From an uncultured Lachnospiraceae bacterium (lineage in GTDB: Bacteria > Bacillota > Clostridia > Lachnospirales > Lachnospiraceae), in NCBI GenBank assembly GCA_910584585.1, contig CAJUBP010000013.1, forward strand, positions 1,593 to 65,592: a DNA stretch of 64,000 nucleotides, written 5' to 3'. Shown here one piece after another: positions 27,403 to 36,068 of this stretch; positions within the stretch are counted from its first letter, which is position 1; the number at the start of each line of letters is the position of its first letter. Below the pieces are notes generated by a model, which was given only the letters and a program-made list of their open reading frames with translations, was not told where the DNA came from and did not search any database. The translations under genes were made by a program, and so were the position numbers.

Positions 27403-30400
27403 TCAGAAAATCAATTCCTGCTGCACCACCTCAATCTGGGACACGCTCAGTTCCTCTGGCTCGCTGCCCCGCATATGCTCGCCTTTCAAATACTGCATGC
27501 CCTGGCGGATGTTTGCCGCAACCAGGTTCAGCACATAGATATTGTCAAACCGGTTGTAAATGGATTCCCCGCCCAGCCCGGTCAGGCAGATCAGCTGGGT
27601 ATTGGTCTTTTTTGCCATATCCATCAGGGGTTTCAGCAGATGGGAGGCATTGGTCTGGGCAAAGGGATTGTCCATCAGGAGCACTTTGCCCTCGTTGCGA
27701 TCCGCAAAAATATCGGAATCGTCTTTCCGCATATAATACAAAAGGCTGGAGAGAATGACAAAAGCGGACAAAAAGCCCTCCCCTCCGGAATTTCTGGCAA
27801 CCTCCGTCCAGGTAATGGGATATTCCCGCTGTTCCTCCACTTTGTACAGGCGGATCTGTACATTTCCGATTCCCACTACGGTGTCATACAGATTTCTGGT
27901 GGTCATCTGAACGCCGAAATATTCCTGGGCATTTTCATTCTGCTCAAAAATCCCAATGCCCTTTTTCGTCAGCTCATCAATGAAATCTTCCAGCCTTAAG
28001 CGGTACAGGCTCTCATTTTCCTCCCAGGAGGGAAGCTGGATCTTTAACATTTTCACCGGACGTTCCCGGATAGTGATGGTGGAATTGTGGTCAATTTTCC
28101 CAAGATTCTGGTGGACTTCCTGGAGATATTCTTCCAACAGCTCCACAATCTTGTTCTTCTCTTTTTCCACCAGAGAAATATCCACTTCCAGCTTCTCCAT
28201 CAGGCTCTGGTAAGACTGCAGGGTGGTATCTAACTGCCGCTGCACCTGCTGGGCGTCTCCCGACAGCTCCAGCATAGCCTCCAAAGGCTTCCGGTAGAAA
28301 TCCTCCTGAAACTGTTCCATTCGCACAACAGCGTTTAACACAGATACAAGCTGTTCTCTGGCTTCCCGCTGATCTCCCCGGTATTTGTTGTAGTCCCTAA
28401 GCAAAATCCCTTTAAAATTCCGAAGGCCCTTAGCGTCCATTCCCGCAAAGTCTTCCTCCCACTCCACTTCCTCTTTCACCTGCAGCTCACTGTATTCCGC
28501 AAGGGCAGTCAGATTCTCATTGTAGCTGTTCAAACGGATTTGCAGAGATTTTTCAATCTTCTCCAGTTCCCTGCGCTGATATTCCAGCTGATTTCTGCAG
28601 GCCTCAAAATCCTCGCTGCGGATTTCCTCTTTGGGCAGAGGGCAATCCCTGCCGCATTCCTCAGCCATGCGCTTGACCCGCTCCTGCATCTGCTGGGCCA
28701 GCAAAGCCGTCTGCTTATCTTCCTCGTTCCAGAGCCCCTCTTTTATCTTCAGCTTCCTCCTGCGGTCTTCCAACTGGATTTCCTGGTGGGTTTCCTCTTT
28801 ACGGCTGTAGGCGACTTCTGCCCACTGATCCGAAGTTACCTGATATTTTGCGGATAAGTGGTCCAATTCCCCGCAGGCCTTCTGGTAACGTCTGCCGGTT
28901 CTTACTTCCTGCTCTTCCAAAGAATGTATCTCCCGGGAGACAGCGGCGGTGACTGCCCGGTATCTGGCTTCTAATTCCGATCGTTCCGTCGGCAGTCTTT
29001 TGCGGATCTCTTCTGATATTTCCTGGAGGTTCACTCCTTCATAGCTCTGATACAGGCCCAGCTGTTCCTGCTGCTTTTCCTGTTCCCGCTCCAAATCCGA
29101 CTGGAGATTTCTTAAGGTCTGCTGCTTTTCCTGGAGTTTCTCTTCTTTTAACCGGGACAGCTTCTGGCTTTCTGTCAAATGCTGCTCTTCTTTCCGGCAT
29201 TTTTCCTGCTGCCTGCGGTTTTCCTGATACTCTTCATAAGCTTTGGAAAGTTCGGCAAAGTCGCGTTTCTTCTGTTCCAAAATCTCTATCTGCTTTTCCA
29301 GGTTTCTGACTTCCCGTTCCAGACCGGAAATTGTTTCCTGCAGGCCGGATAATTCCTGGGAAGCCAGGCGGATTTCCTGTTCCAGTTTCTCTATGTTTTC
29401 TTCCAGTTCCTGAAGCTGTCTTTGGTTTTCCTGATAATTCTCTTTGCAGACCTGCTGGTTTTTCACCTGTTCTTTCCATGCAAAATAATCTCCGTATTCT
29501 TTCTTGCGGATGGCGATCAGTTCCTGCTTTTTCTCGATTTGGCGCTGCTTTTCTTCAGCAAGCTGTTTCAGTTTTTCCTCATCCAGAAGATTTTCATTAA
29601 ACCGCAGATAAAACCGGACGCCGGGAAAGGCCAGCAGATTACCGTCTCTTTCTTTTCCCTGCTGTTCCAAGCTCTTTCTTAACACAATGGGAATAGGAAA
29701 CCCTGTGGGGATACTGCCGGAAATCCTGGACAGCTTTTCCGCTTCTCCCTCTGACAAAATCAACGCATAGGGCAGGAACGGATGGCTTCTTACCAGCTCC
29801 CGGTTTTTCTGCCTGGGATAGCCGTTCTTTTTCAGCCATTCCATGCCGTAGACAATGTGGACGCCGGCTTTTTCAAATTCCTGGGCAAGTTCCGGGGGAA
29901 GTTCCAGAACTCTGCCCTCGGTGAGGCGCTGATATTCCTTCTGCAGTTCATTTTCTTCTTTTTCCAGATTCCGGCGCAGACTTTCAATCTCCAATAGCTT
30001 TCGGTCCGCTGCCTGAAAAATCTTTTCTTCCTCAAATAACGCGGATTCCTCTAATTCCAGATATTTTAAAATATCCCTGCGCTTTGACAGCTCTTTCTCA
30101 TAGAGTTCCCGCTGCTTTTCCTGCTGTTCCTTCTGGGCTACGGCAAAGGCTTTCTCTTCGTTCCGGCGGTACTGACTGCGCTCCAGGCTGTTTTTCCGAT
30201 TCTTGGCCTGCTCTAGTTCCCGGTTCTTGGCCCCTTTCAGACGGATGTTTTCTTCTATGGATTTTCGGCAGACTTCTCCGAAGATTTCCATGCTTCCCGG
30301 CTCATATTCACCCAGAATATTCCGAAGAAGCTGTTCCTGGTAACGGGTATTGAACTGTTCTTCCACCCGGTCATAGCTTTTGATTCTGCTTTTTAATTCT

Positions 30401-31824
30401 CCGGCCCACAGGGCGTTTTTCCGCAGATTTTCTTCCAGTTCCTCTAATAACCGCTGCTCTTCCTGCAGCTGTCCGGCAGTCTCTTTCCTTTGGCTCTGGT
30501 TCTCTTTCAGGCCGGCTTCGGTGTTTTTCAGCGCGGACTGATAATGACTGCACAGCAGAGAACCGATCCCTTTCCGTTCCGGTTCCAGATCTTTGTCTTT
30601 CTCCCTGGCCACCGCAAGCTGCTGGCAGGCCAGTTCCCATTCGGCCTTTTCCTCATTTACCGCTTCCTGCTGTCTGGCGCAGAGAAACAGATTCAGCATG
30701 GTGCGTATTTTCTCCGCTTCCCGCTCCAGCCCCTCTTTCTCCAGTTCAATCATGTCCCGGCTGCTGGCATGGAATTTCTTCTCTTCTTCCAGGCGGTAAT
30801 ATTCCTCCGATAATTTCTCATAGGTCAGCCGTTCCATCTCCAGGAGAAGCTTCTGCATCTCTTGCTGGTTGTCCTGTTCTTTCCGGGCGTATTCCTGATG
30901 AAGCCCTTCCAGTTCCCTTTGAAAACAGGCAATCCTGTTTTCCTGGAAATCCACTTTCTGACCGCTTTCCTGGTAATTTTGGTTCTTAACCCCAATCCGA
31001 TCCGCTTCCTCCTGAAAGAGACGAATGGTATCCCGCCGCTTGATTTTAGACTGGTTGTCCTTGTACTGGCCCACATATTTTTCCAGAATGGACTGAAATT
31101 CCTTCATCCGGTTCCGCTCTTTGTTCAGCTTATTCTCCACCGCATCCAGAAACCATTTTTCCACCAGGCCCTTTTCGTCCTTGCAGTCCGCGAACAAATC
31201 GGACAGGCCCGACTCTTTCAGATTCACTTTCTTAATAATGGTTTCCCATTCCTTGCAGTTGATCTGGTACTCCGCCAGTTTGTCAAAATACTGTCTGGAT
31301 TGGGCCGGGTTATTCATGTCAAAACTGAAAAAATTCACCGAGCGATCTCTTTTATAACCGTCAAACATCTGACGGCAGGCGGCAAAACTCTTGAGAATAA
31401 TTTCCCGTTTTCCCTTTTCCACCACAGGCAGGCGGTGAATATCCTGCAGACAGGAATCTTTGTATTCGCTGACAAAATTCACCATATCCAGATTTTCCAG
31501 GCTGCCCTCTTCCATCTCCTGGCTCTTGCGTACCATCATTCCGGTCATCACATAGCCGGCTCCCTGATCCAGCGCCCATTCCACTAAGATAAACGAAGGC
31601 TTTCCGGTGGTAAAATAGCTTTCAAAGGGACGGTCCTTGGCGTCCCGGTAGCGCTTGTGGACAAAGGGCGCCGTCATCATCTGCACCAGCACCGATTTCC
31701 CGCCGCCGTTTCTTAAGGACAACAGCGTGCTCTCCCCGTTAAAATGGAAGGTCTCGTCGCTGACACGGATATTGTTATTGTTGTAATTGATATTGATCAG
31801 TCTCACCGCATTGATTTTACTCAT
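27403..31824 (-). CDS. jetC: Wadjet JetC: SMC/MukB-like ATPase
   Basis: About 1473 residues, the motor of the Wadjet plasmid-defence complex. The start MSKINAVRL is preferred because GGAGG lies just upstream; an in-frame ATG four codons earlier overlaps it. The N-terminal ATPase half has the P-loop SLRNGGGKSVLVQ (about residue 40). Very long coiled coils rich in E, Q, K and R fill about 240-1150, with a hinge-like segment near residues 600-700. The C-terminal half has the signature ARNSGGEGFLSAF (about residue 1335) and Walker B KVLLMDNPF. The ATPase topology is that of MukB. With JetA and JetB it forms a loop-extruding complex that recognises circular plasmids. Confidence 0.93.
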   Translation of the reverse strand: MSKINAVRLININYNNNNIRVSDETFHFNGESTLLSLRNGGGKSVLVQMMTAPFVHKRYRDAKDRPFESYFTTGKPSFILVEWALDQGAGYVMTGMMVRKSQEMEEGSLENLDMVNFVSEYKDSCLQDIHRLPVVEKGKREIILKSFAACRQMFDGYKRDRSVNFFSFDMNNPAQSRQYFDKLAEYQINCKEWETIIKKVNLKESGLSDLFADCKDEKGLVEKWFLDAVENKLNKERNRMKEFQSILEKYVGQYKDNQSKIKRRDTIRLFQEEADRIGVKNQNYQESGQKVDFQENRIACFQRELEGLHQEYARKEQDNQQEMQKLLLEMERLTYEKLSEEYYRLEEEKKFHASSRDMIELEKEGLEREAEKIRTMLNLFLCARQQEAVNEEKAEWELACQQLAVAREKDKDLEPERKGIGSLLCSHYQSALKNTEAGLKENQSQRKETAGQLQEEQRLLEELEENLRKNALWAGELKSRIKSYDRVEEQFNTRYQEQLLRNILGEYEPGSMEIFGEVCRKSIEENIRLKGAKNRELEQAKNRKNSLERSQYRRNEEKAFAVAQKEQQEKQRELYEKELSKRRDILKYLELEESALFEEEKIFQAADRKLLEIESLRRNLEKEENELQKEYQRLTEGRVLELPPELAQEFEKAGVHIVYGMEWLKKNGYPRQKNRELVRSHPFLPYALILSEGEAEKLSRISGSIPTGFPIPIVLRKSLEQQGKERDGNLLAFPGVRFYLRFNENLLDEEKLKQLAEEKQRQIEKKQELIAIRKKEYGDYFAWKEQVKNQQVCKENYQENQRQLQELEENIEKLEQEIRLASQELSGLQETISGLEREVRNLEKQIEILEQKKRDFAELSKAYEEYQENRRQQEKCRKEEQHLTESQKLSRLKEEKLQEKQQTLRNLQSDLEREQEKQQEQLGLYQSYEGVNLQEISEEIRKRLPTERSELEARYRAVTAAVSREIHSLEEQEVRTGRRYQKACGELDHLSAKYQVTSDQWAEVAYSRKEETHQEIQLEDRRRKLKIKEGLWNEEDKQTALLAQQMQERVKRMAEECGRDCPLPKEEIRSEDFEACRNQLEYQRRELEKIEKSLQIRLNSYNENLTALAEYSELQVKEEVEWEEDFAGMDAKGLRNFKGILLRDYNKYRGDQREAREQLVSVLNAVVRMEQFQEDFYRKPLEAMLELSGDAQQVQRQLDTTLQSYQSLMEKLEVDISLVEKEKNKIVELLEEYLQEVHQNLGKIDHNSTITIRERPVKMLKIQLPSWEENESLYRLRLEDFIDELTKKGIGIFEQNENAQEYFGVQMTTRNLYDTVVGIGNVQIRLYKVEEQREYPITWTEVARNSGGEGFLSAFVILSSLLYYMRKDDSDIFADRNEGKVLLMDNPFAQTNASHLLKPLMDMAKKTNTQLICLTGLGGESIYNRFDNIYVLNLVAANIRQGMQYLKGEHMRGSEPEELSVSQIEVVQQELIF

Positions 31825-31842
31825 GGTTTCCTCCATCCTGCA

Positions 31843-32556
31843 TCATTCTCTGTTTTCCCCCAGCACCTTAAGGATTCTCTGATAATTGTTCTGATTTAAC
31901 AGATTCCAGTCCATGAAGCTGTCTAACTTTCTTGTGGTTTTTATCATTTCATCCTGTTCTACATATTCAATCAATCCCTGCTTCTGCAGAAACATCAGGA
32001 TGTGGTATAAAAATCCTTCCTTGGTAGTTCTCGCCCGGGTGGATTTCTCATCGGACCGGAGCGCTTCATAGGCTTCCATCATATTGGAAAAGGCAATTCC
32101 TTTCTGCTCTTCTTCTTCCTCCGAAACATTCTGCACCCCTTCTTTCAGCCGCTGGGAAATGCAGTTCTGCAGCTCTCCCACCCGCATGTACTCCCGGGAT
32201 TTGCTGCTGCTTCCCTGCCCGTCAAAAAACTCTGCCAGAAGGGTCAGAATCACAAACTGGGACAGATAATAATCCTTGTCCGTACCGTTGGATTTGCACA
32301 AAACTGCCTTAAGCTGGGGCTTGGAAAAGCCCAGAAAATTATTTTCCTCTTTGGGAATCAAATAGATGACATTGCCGTAACGCTCGATGTTGCACATGGC
32401 AATCTCCCCCTGAGATTTCACCAGATTCTGCACAGCCTCCTGCTCCGCGTAGGCTCGGTACAGCCTTTGTTCTTCCTCTTCCTGCAATTCGTGATGCTCT
32501 AGCAAATAATAGAAAATCTCCTGACTTTGGCGGATCTCCTCTGTCTCATAGCCCAT
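31843..32556 (-). CDS. jetB: Wadjet JetB: MukE-like subunit
   Basis: About 237 residues, starting at an ATG 7 bases behind GAGGAGG and two bases after the jetA stop; an in-frame start 42 bases upstream lies inside jetA. The protein is helical and charged, with a winged-helix-like C-terminal half (GFLYHILMFLQKQGLIEYVEQDEMIKTTRKL-like, about 180-215). This fits MukE/JetB kite subunits that clamp the kleisin onto the SMC heads. The assignment relies mainly on position between jetA and jetC, size and the C-terminal pattern. Confidence 0.85.
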   Translation of the reverse strand: MGYETEEIRQSQEIFYYLLEHHELQEEEEQRLYRAYAEQEAVQNLVKSQGEIAMCNIERYGNVIYLIPKEENNFLGFSKPQLKAVLCKSNGTDKDYYLSQFVILTLLAEFFDGQGSSSKSREYMRVGELQNCISQRLKEGVQNVSEEEEEQKGIAFSNMMEAYEALRSDEKSTRARTTKEGFLYHILMFLQKQGLIEYVEQDEMIKTTRKLDSFMDWNLLNQNNYQRILKVLGENRE

Positions 32557-32558
32557 GC

Positions 32559-34172
32559 TTATTCCTCCTCTGTTATCCGTATCTGCACATTGGAACACCG
32601 GATGCTCTTCTTCTCTCCGCTTTCATCCAAAATATCTGAAAATACAACTACTTTTCCATCCGGAATCCGAAAGGTTTCAATCTTCACAATCCCAAGAAAT
32701 TCCCTGCAGTTCTGGGTTAAATGCAGAAGAACCAGATTCAGCTGAAATTCCCCGGACTGCTCCTGGATATATTCGCTCTGCTCTTTCCGAAGGGCCACAA
32801 GATCAATCTCCTTATTCCGAATCAATTCCACCATAATTTCCTTAAATATTTCCACATTGGGAATCAGCGTCTTTCTGTCTTCTTCCGAAATCTGCTCCGC
32901 AATCTCTTTTAAGGAAATTTCTCCCTGTTTTGCCGCCTGCCGCAGAAGGTAGGCAATGCTCTGCTCGTAACGCTTTAATTTTTCCCGGCGGATCATTTCC
33001 TGCTCCCGCTCCCATTCCCCCGGGTCAAAATCCAGCATTTCCTCGGAATCTGTTTCCGCCTTTCCCCGCAGAGGCTTCTGTAACTGAAAAGCCCGGTTCA
33101 AATTGTAAATTTTATCGATCTCCTGACAAAACAGGGGCCGCAGAAAATACTCCAGACGCTCCAGGCTTTCCGGCTGTTCCAAAACTTTGTCATACAATTC
33201 CGCCCGCATGGGGAACCGCCGGATAAAGGACATCTGGGACAAAGCCTCCAATTCCTTGGTATATAAAGATTTCAGGTCAAAATGGCTGTTTAAAATCTTC
33301 TGATGTTCATCTATGGTCCGGTTTAAGTACTGCTCAATCTCTTTTAAGTGATTCAGCTTTTCTTCCTCTTTCTCCGTGAGCCTTCGCACATTGATGTTGG
33401 ACTCTTCCAGCTCCTTTGCCCGGGTCTTCACCAGTTCCCGGTAGTTCTGAAATTTCTGCTTGGTGTCGCTGATGGTCTCTAAATTTTCATTCAAAATCTC
33501 CTGATAATCCTTCACAGAATAGTTCAGCGCGTTCCGGCGGATTTTCCCCATGGCCTCCTGAATTTTCTGGAGCTGAATGCGCAGAAGGTTGAACACATTC
33601 TTGATTTCATCCACTGCCTTGTCGTAGCTCTGCTTCTCAAGATGCATCTGAAAAATCATTTCATGGATGGTCAGCTTCATATTATTTTCAATTTCCAGTG
33701 TGGATAAAAGAAGATTATAACCGTCGTCGGTGAGATAATAAGAAGTGCGCTTCACATCCTGCTGGCTGTACACAATCCGGTTGGCCACATAGCTGATATT
33801 GATCTGCTGGTAGGATTTCTGTTCAAAATTAAATCCGGAAAAGTACATCACTTTTCCTTCGTTGGAAAGAATGACATTTACAATAAAATCTCCCAGGGCC
33901 CGGCATTCCTCAAAGTTCATGTTTTTCTGGAAATACTGCATGTTGAGGTTGTCAATATAGGCGCCGATGTCGTCCATGGTGCAGTGTTCTTCTTTCAGAG
34001 ACTGTTCCATGATGTATAACAGCACTGCGAAAATCATGTTGAACTGCTCATCCATTGTCTGGAATTCGTATTTTTTCCAGGTGGCTTTTTGGAGACTGTT
34101 TTGGACTAACACGGCGTAAAGGCCTACGTTTTTCATTCGTCTGGGAAAATGTTTTAAAAATTCGTATTGCAT
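32559..34172 (-). CDS. jetA: Wadjet JetA: MukF-like kleisin
   Basis: A 537-residue protein beginning MQYEFLKHFPRRMKNVGLYA. The N-terminal part (about 1-190) is winged-helix-like and contains the segment TSYYLTDDGYNLLLSTLEIENNMKL typical of JetA proteins. The middle (about 190-320) is a long coiled coil, and the acidic C-terminal region holds a further winged helix. Kleisins bridge the two SMC heads, and the layout matches this role. It starts 14 bases after the jetD stop and is followed by jetB without a gap. Confidence 0.88.
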   Translation of the reverse strand: MQYEFLKHFPRRMKNVGLYAVLVQNSLQKATWKKYEFQTMDEQFNMIFAVLLYIMEQSLKEEHCTMDDIGAYIDNLNMQYFQKNMNFEECRALGDFIVNVILSNEGKVMYFSGFNFEQKSYQQINISYVANRIVYSQQDVKRTSYYLTDDGYNLLLSTLEIENNMKLTIHEMIFQMHLEKQSYDKAVDEIKNVFNLLRIQLQKIQEAMGKIRRNALNYSVKDYQEILNENLETISDTKQKFQNYRELVKTRAKELEESNINVRRLTEKEEEKLNHLKEIEQYLNRTIDEHQKILNSHFDLKSLYTKELEALSQMSFIRRFPMRAELYDKVLEQPESLERLEYFLRPLFCQEIDKIYNLNRAFQLQKPLRGKAETDSEEMLDFDPGEWEREQEMIRREKLKRYEQSIAYLLRQAAKQGEISLKEIAEQISEEDRKTLIPNVEIFKEIMVELIRNKEIDLVALRKEQSEYIQEQSGEFQLNLVLLHLTQNCREFLGIVKIETFRIPDGKVVVFSDILDESGEKKSIRCSNVQIRITEEE

Positions 34173-34186
34173 GTGGGCTCCTTTGG

Positions 34187-35170
34187 CTAAAAGTCTTTCA
34201 TATTTAAAATCTCCTGGGGGATATATTTTCCCGCTTTCAAAATATTCTTCATCTGCGCTGCAGTGTCTGCTGAAAAATAGTTAAAAAAATCCCCTTTCAA
34301 ATTCTGGTTCTGGCCCTGGCTAGCCTCCGGCAGGGTGTCCGGCTGTTTCGCTTTTTCCAGCATTTTCTTATATGCCGCTGTGAAAGGAACCGGTAGCTCA
34401 TAAGTCCCTCGCTGTCTGGCAAGGCTTTCATAGATTCCGATTCCCTCGTAATCCAAATCACCGAAATAATAGATTTTGTTTCCTTCCGCCTGCATGTAAG
34501 GTTCTGCGGAAAGGGCGAAATCCTGGAAGGACTTCACGACGCGCTTTCCGCCGCCGTAAATCAGAGTTCCGAATTTCTCGCCCAGTATATTGGAATGTCC
34601 TTCCAGAAGAAATCTGCGCATACTGAAAAAGGTGTCTTTGTTTTCCAAGATCAGCATATTCTGGGGGATTTCTCTGGTGCTGGAATAATAGGCAAAGGGT
34701 TCCGCCGTCTCGTACAGGTTGAGAAAATCCAAAGAAACGCCGCACCGTTTTAGTATTTTCACGCCCTGTTCCCGGGTGAGGAATTTCTCACGGCTCCAGA
34801 TTTCAAAACTGCGCTCGTTGCGGGATTCCGGCTGTTCCAACAGGGAACGGTTTTCCCTCAGATAGCGGCTGAGCATCAATACCCAGGAGCGGTCTGTCTG
34901 ATAGGCCTGTAAATGGGAGAGGTAATATTCGATGGAAATCAACGGCTCTAAGCCGTATTTCAGTTCTTCTTCCAATTCCTGGCGGGAAGGCTCATTTGGT
35001 TCTGTGATCCAGTAGGACAGGGACAATGCAGGCTTTTTGCCGTTGGTTCCTGCTTTTTTCACCGGTTTTAATTCGCCCTGTTCTAACAAGTTCATGACGC
35101 GGGCATACTGCTGCTGATAGGAATCGCCGGGATGCTTCGCAAACAGTTCTTCCAGAGAAATTCGCTTCAT
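34187..35170 (-). CDS. jetD: Wadjet JetD: TOPRIM nuclease subunit
   Basis: A 327-residue protein with an N-terminal helical and arm region (about 1-180) and a C-terminal TOPRIM domain. The acidic motif is YYFGDLDYEGIGIYESLARQRG (about residue 230), and the following PFTAAYKKMLEKA segment is typical of DUF2220/JetD proteins. JetD makes the cut in plasmids held by the JetABC complex. Here jetD is the first gene, so the order is D-A-B-C, an arrangement I associate with type II Wadjet; that subtype call is unverified. The ribosome binding site is GCGGAGG, and a near-consensus promoter lies just upstream. Confidence 0.9.
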   Translation of the reverse strand: MKRISLEELFAKHPGDSYQQQYARVMNLLEQGELKPVKKAGTNGKKPALSLSYWITEPNEPSRQELEEELKYGLEPLISIEYYLSHLQAYQTDRSWVLMLSRYLRENRSLLEQPESRNERSFEIWSREKFLTREQGVKILKRCGVSLDFLNLYETAEPFAYYSSTREIPQNMLILENKDTFFSMRRFLLEGHSNILGEKFGTLIYGGGKRVVKSFQDFALSAEPYMQAEGNKIYYFGDLDYEGIGIYESLARQRGTYELPVPFTAAYKKMLEKAKQPDTLPEASQGQNQNLKGDFFNYFSADTAAQMKNILKAGKYIPQEILNMKDF

Positions 35171-35205
35171 GGGCGGGCCTCCGCTTCTTTTTGGTCATAG
35201 CTATT

Positions 35206-35234
35206 AGTATACTATCAAACCTGGAGGATTTCAA
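35206..35234 (-). promoter_or_regulatory. SigmaA promoter of the Wadjet operon
   Basis: Minus-strand -35 TTGAAA (35229-35234), a 17-base spacer and -10 TATACT (35206-35211), with a predicted start near 35199. The -35 box lies right at the truncated end of the Uma2-like gene, so the operon may use sequence at the insertion junction. Confidence 0.75.
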
Positions 35235-35235
35235 G

Positions 35236-35523
35236 AATTACTTTGGAATTCCCTGCTTTGTAATGGAAGTTTTATCCGACTCCACAGAAGAATATGACCG
35301 GAATGAGAAAATGCAGCTATACTGCAAGGTAGGAGTTTCTGAATACTGGATTGCTGACTGGCGCAAAAAACAAGTCGAAATTTATATGTTTGATTGGAAA
35401 GATGACGATACCTCTTATCCATATCTCTACAAAACCGTCACGGAACAGAATAAGGATGATCTGCGGCTTGTCATGTTCCCGAATTTTAAAATCACATTTG
35501 ATGAACTTTTTGATATTGAGTAA
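35236..35523 (+). pseudogene. Truncated Uma2-family (PD-(D/E)XK) endonuclease
   Basis: The frame carries the C-terminal half of a Uma2/DUF820 protein: the catalytic-core segment GIPCFVMEVLSDSTEEYDRNE, then KMQLYCKVGVSEYWIADWRKKQVEIY and a normal end FDELFDIE. Uma2 proteins have about 190 residues; only about 95 remain. The first half, with its start codon, is missing, and the sequence changes to the Wadjet upstream region. The available upstream start (TTG at 35191) has no good ribosome binding site. It is most simply a gene cut by the arrival of the neighbouring Wadjet island. Confidence 0.75.
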
Positions 35524-35740
35524 AAATCGATATGCAGGATAAATCTAGTACAGCAGTTTTTTGATACTCATATACTATGAAAGATGCTTTTAACCGGTAT
35601 ATTTCCAGTTAAATGCTTTGGCTGTTAAATTGTATTGTTAAATAAAATTAAGGATGCTTTGAGCCATTTCCGCTACGGATTTATAGCTGCCTTTTTTAAG
35701 GATTCCGGGTCATAACACTGAGACAGTTTCACTTTCGGGG

Positions 35741-35769
35741 TTGAAAAATTTATGTATGTGGTTTATAAT
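35741..35769 (+). promoter_or_regulatory. SigmaA promoter of a predicted small RNA
   Basis: A -35 TTGAAA (35741-35746), 17-base spacer and perfect -10 TATAAT (35764-35769). Transcription would start near 35776 and meet a strong terminator about 95 bases later. Confidence 0.75.
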
Positions 35770-35775
35770 ATGCTT

Positions 35776-35873
35776 AACAAGAGAACCGAAAGCTAGATGA
35801 AGCCTAGCCGCCGGTAAAATGGTTTTATAAAAATAGCGCCTTAGTTTACCAGACCGAGGGCGCTATTTTTTGC
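35776..35873 (+). ncRNA. Predicted small RNA, possible type I antitoxin
   Basis: Between a consensus promoter and a strong terminator lies about 98 bases without a reading frame. The RNA can fold as ACCG...CGGU enclosing GCUAG...CUAGC, then the terminator. Its 3' end overlaps, on the opposite strand, the end of a degenerate hydrophobic toxin-like peptide gene. Its first bases belong to a 26-bp motif (35765-35790) that recurs inverted at 39681-39706 with 24 of 26 matches. The antitoxin role is inferred from this convergent layout. Confidence 0.5.
35829..35870. terminator. Bidirectional intrinsic terminator
   Basis: AAAAATAGCGCC (35829-35840) and GGCGCTATTTTT (35859-35870) form a 12-bp stem with an 18-base loop and T-runs on both sides. 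It would end the small RNA on the plus strand and the toxin-like transcript on the minus strand. Confidence 0.85.
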
Positions 35874-35955
35874 ATGTAATATTGATAACAAGAGTTGCAA
35901 CTGCGCAAAGCATAATTACGAATGTGAATAAATCACTATAAGGGGTTATACCTTT
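35863..35955 (-). pseudogene. Degenerate small hydrophobic toxin gene (start codon lost)
   Basis: The minus strand has an open frame of 30 codons reading ITPYSDLFTFVIMLCAVATL and ending NITCKK before a TAG inside the terminator. One transmembrane segment and a basic tail fit Fst/holin-like type I toxins. The frame has no ATG, GTG or TTG before the hydrophobic part. An ATA stands where such peptides normally start, preceded by AAAAAGG. The single internal ATG would give only 16 residues. It appears inactivated by a start-codon change. Too short for a firm family call. Confidence 0.45.
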
Positions 35956-36027
35956 TTATGTTTTTGTTTCGTGAAAGCCTTTATTTACGGGGCTTCCGGG
36001 ATTTTTCAGTGTCTTGCTTTTTCCGGG

Positions 36028-36046
36028 TTGACACACGTTTGACACC
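36028..36046. repeat. Pair of TTGACAC boxes at the left end of the integrative element
   Basis: TTGACAC (36028-36034) and TTGACACC (36039-36046) stand just downstream of the integrase stop. The same heptamer recurs in the array upstream of the integrase and at 39463-39500. Placed at both ends and near int, they look like integrase arm-binding sites. Confidence 0.5.
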
Positions 36047-36068
36047 TTTTTTATTTTTTGTGTCCTTA

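Noticed and set aside
30862..31587. Plus-strand frame of 241 codons opposite jetC
   Set aside because: It is a hydrophobic shadow of the coiled-coil coding sequence on the other strand, with no start signals.
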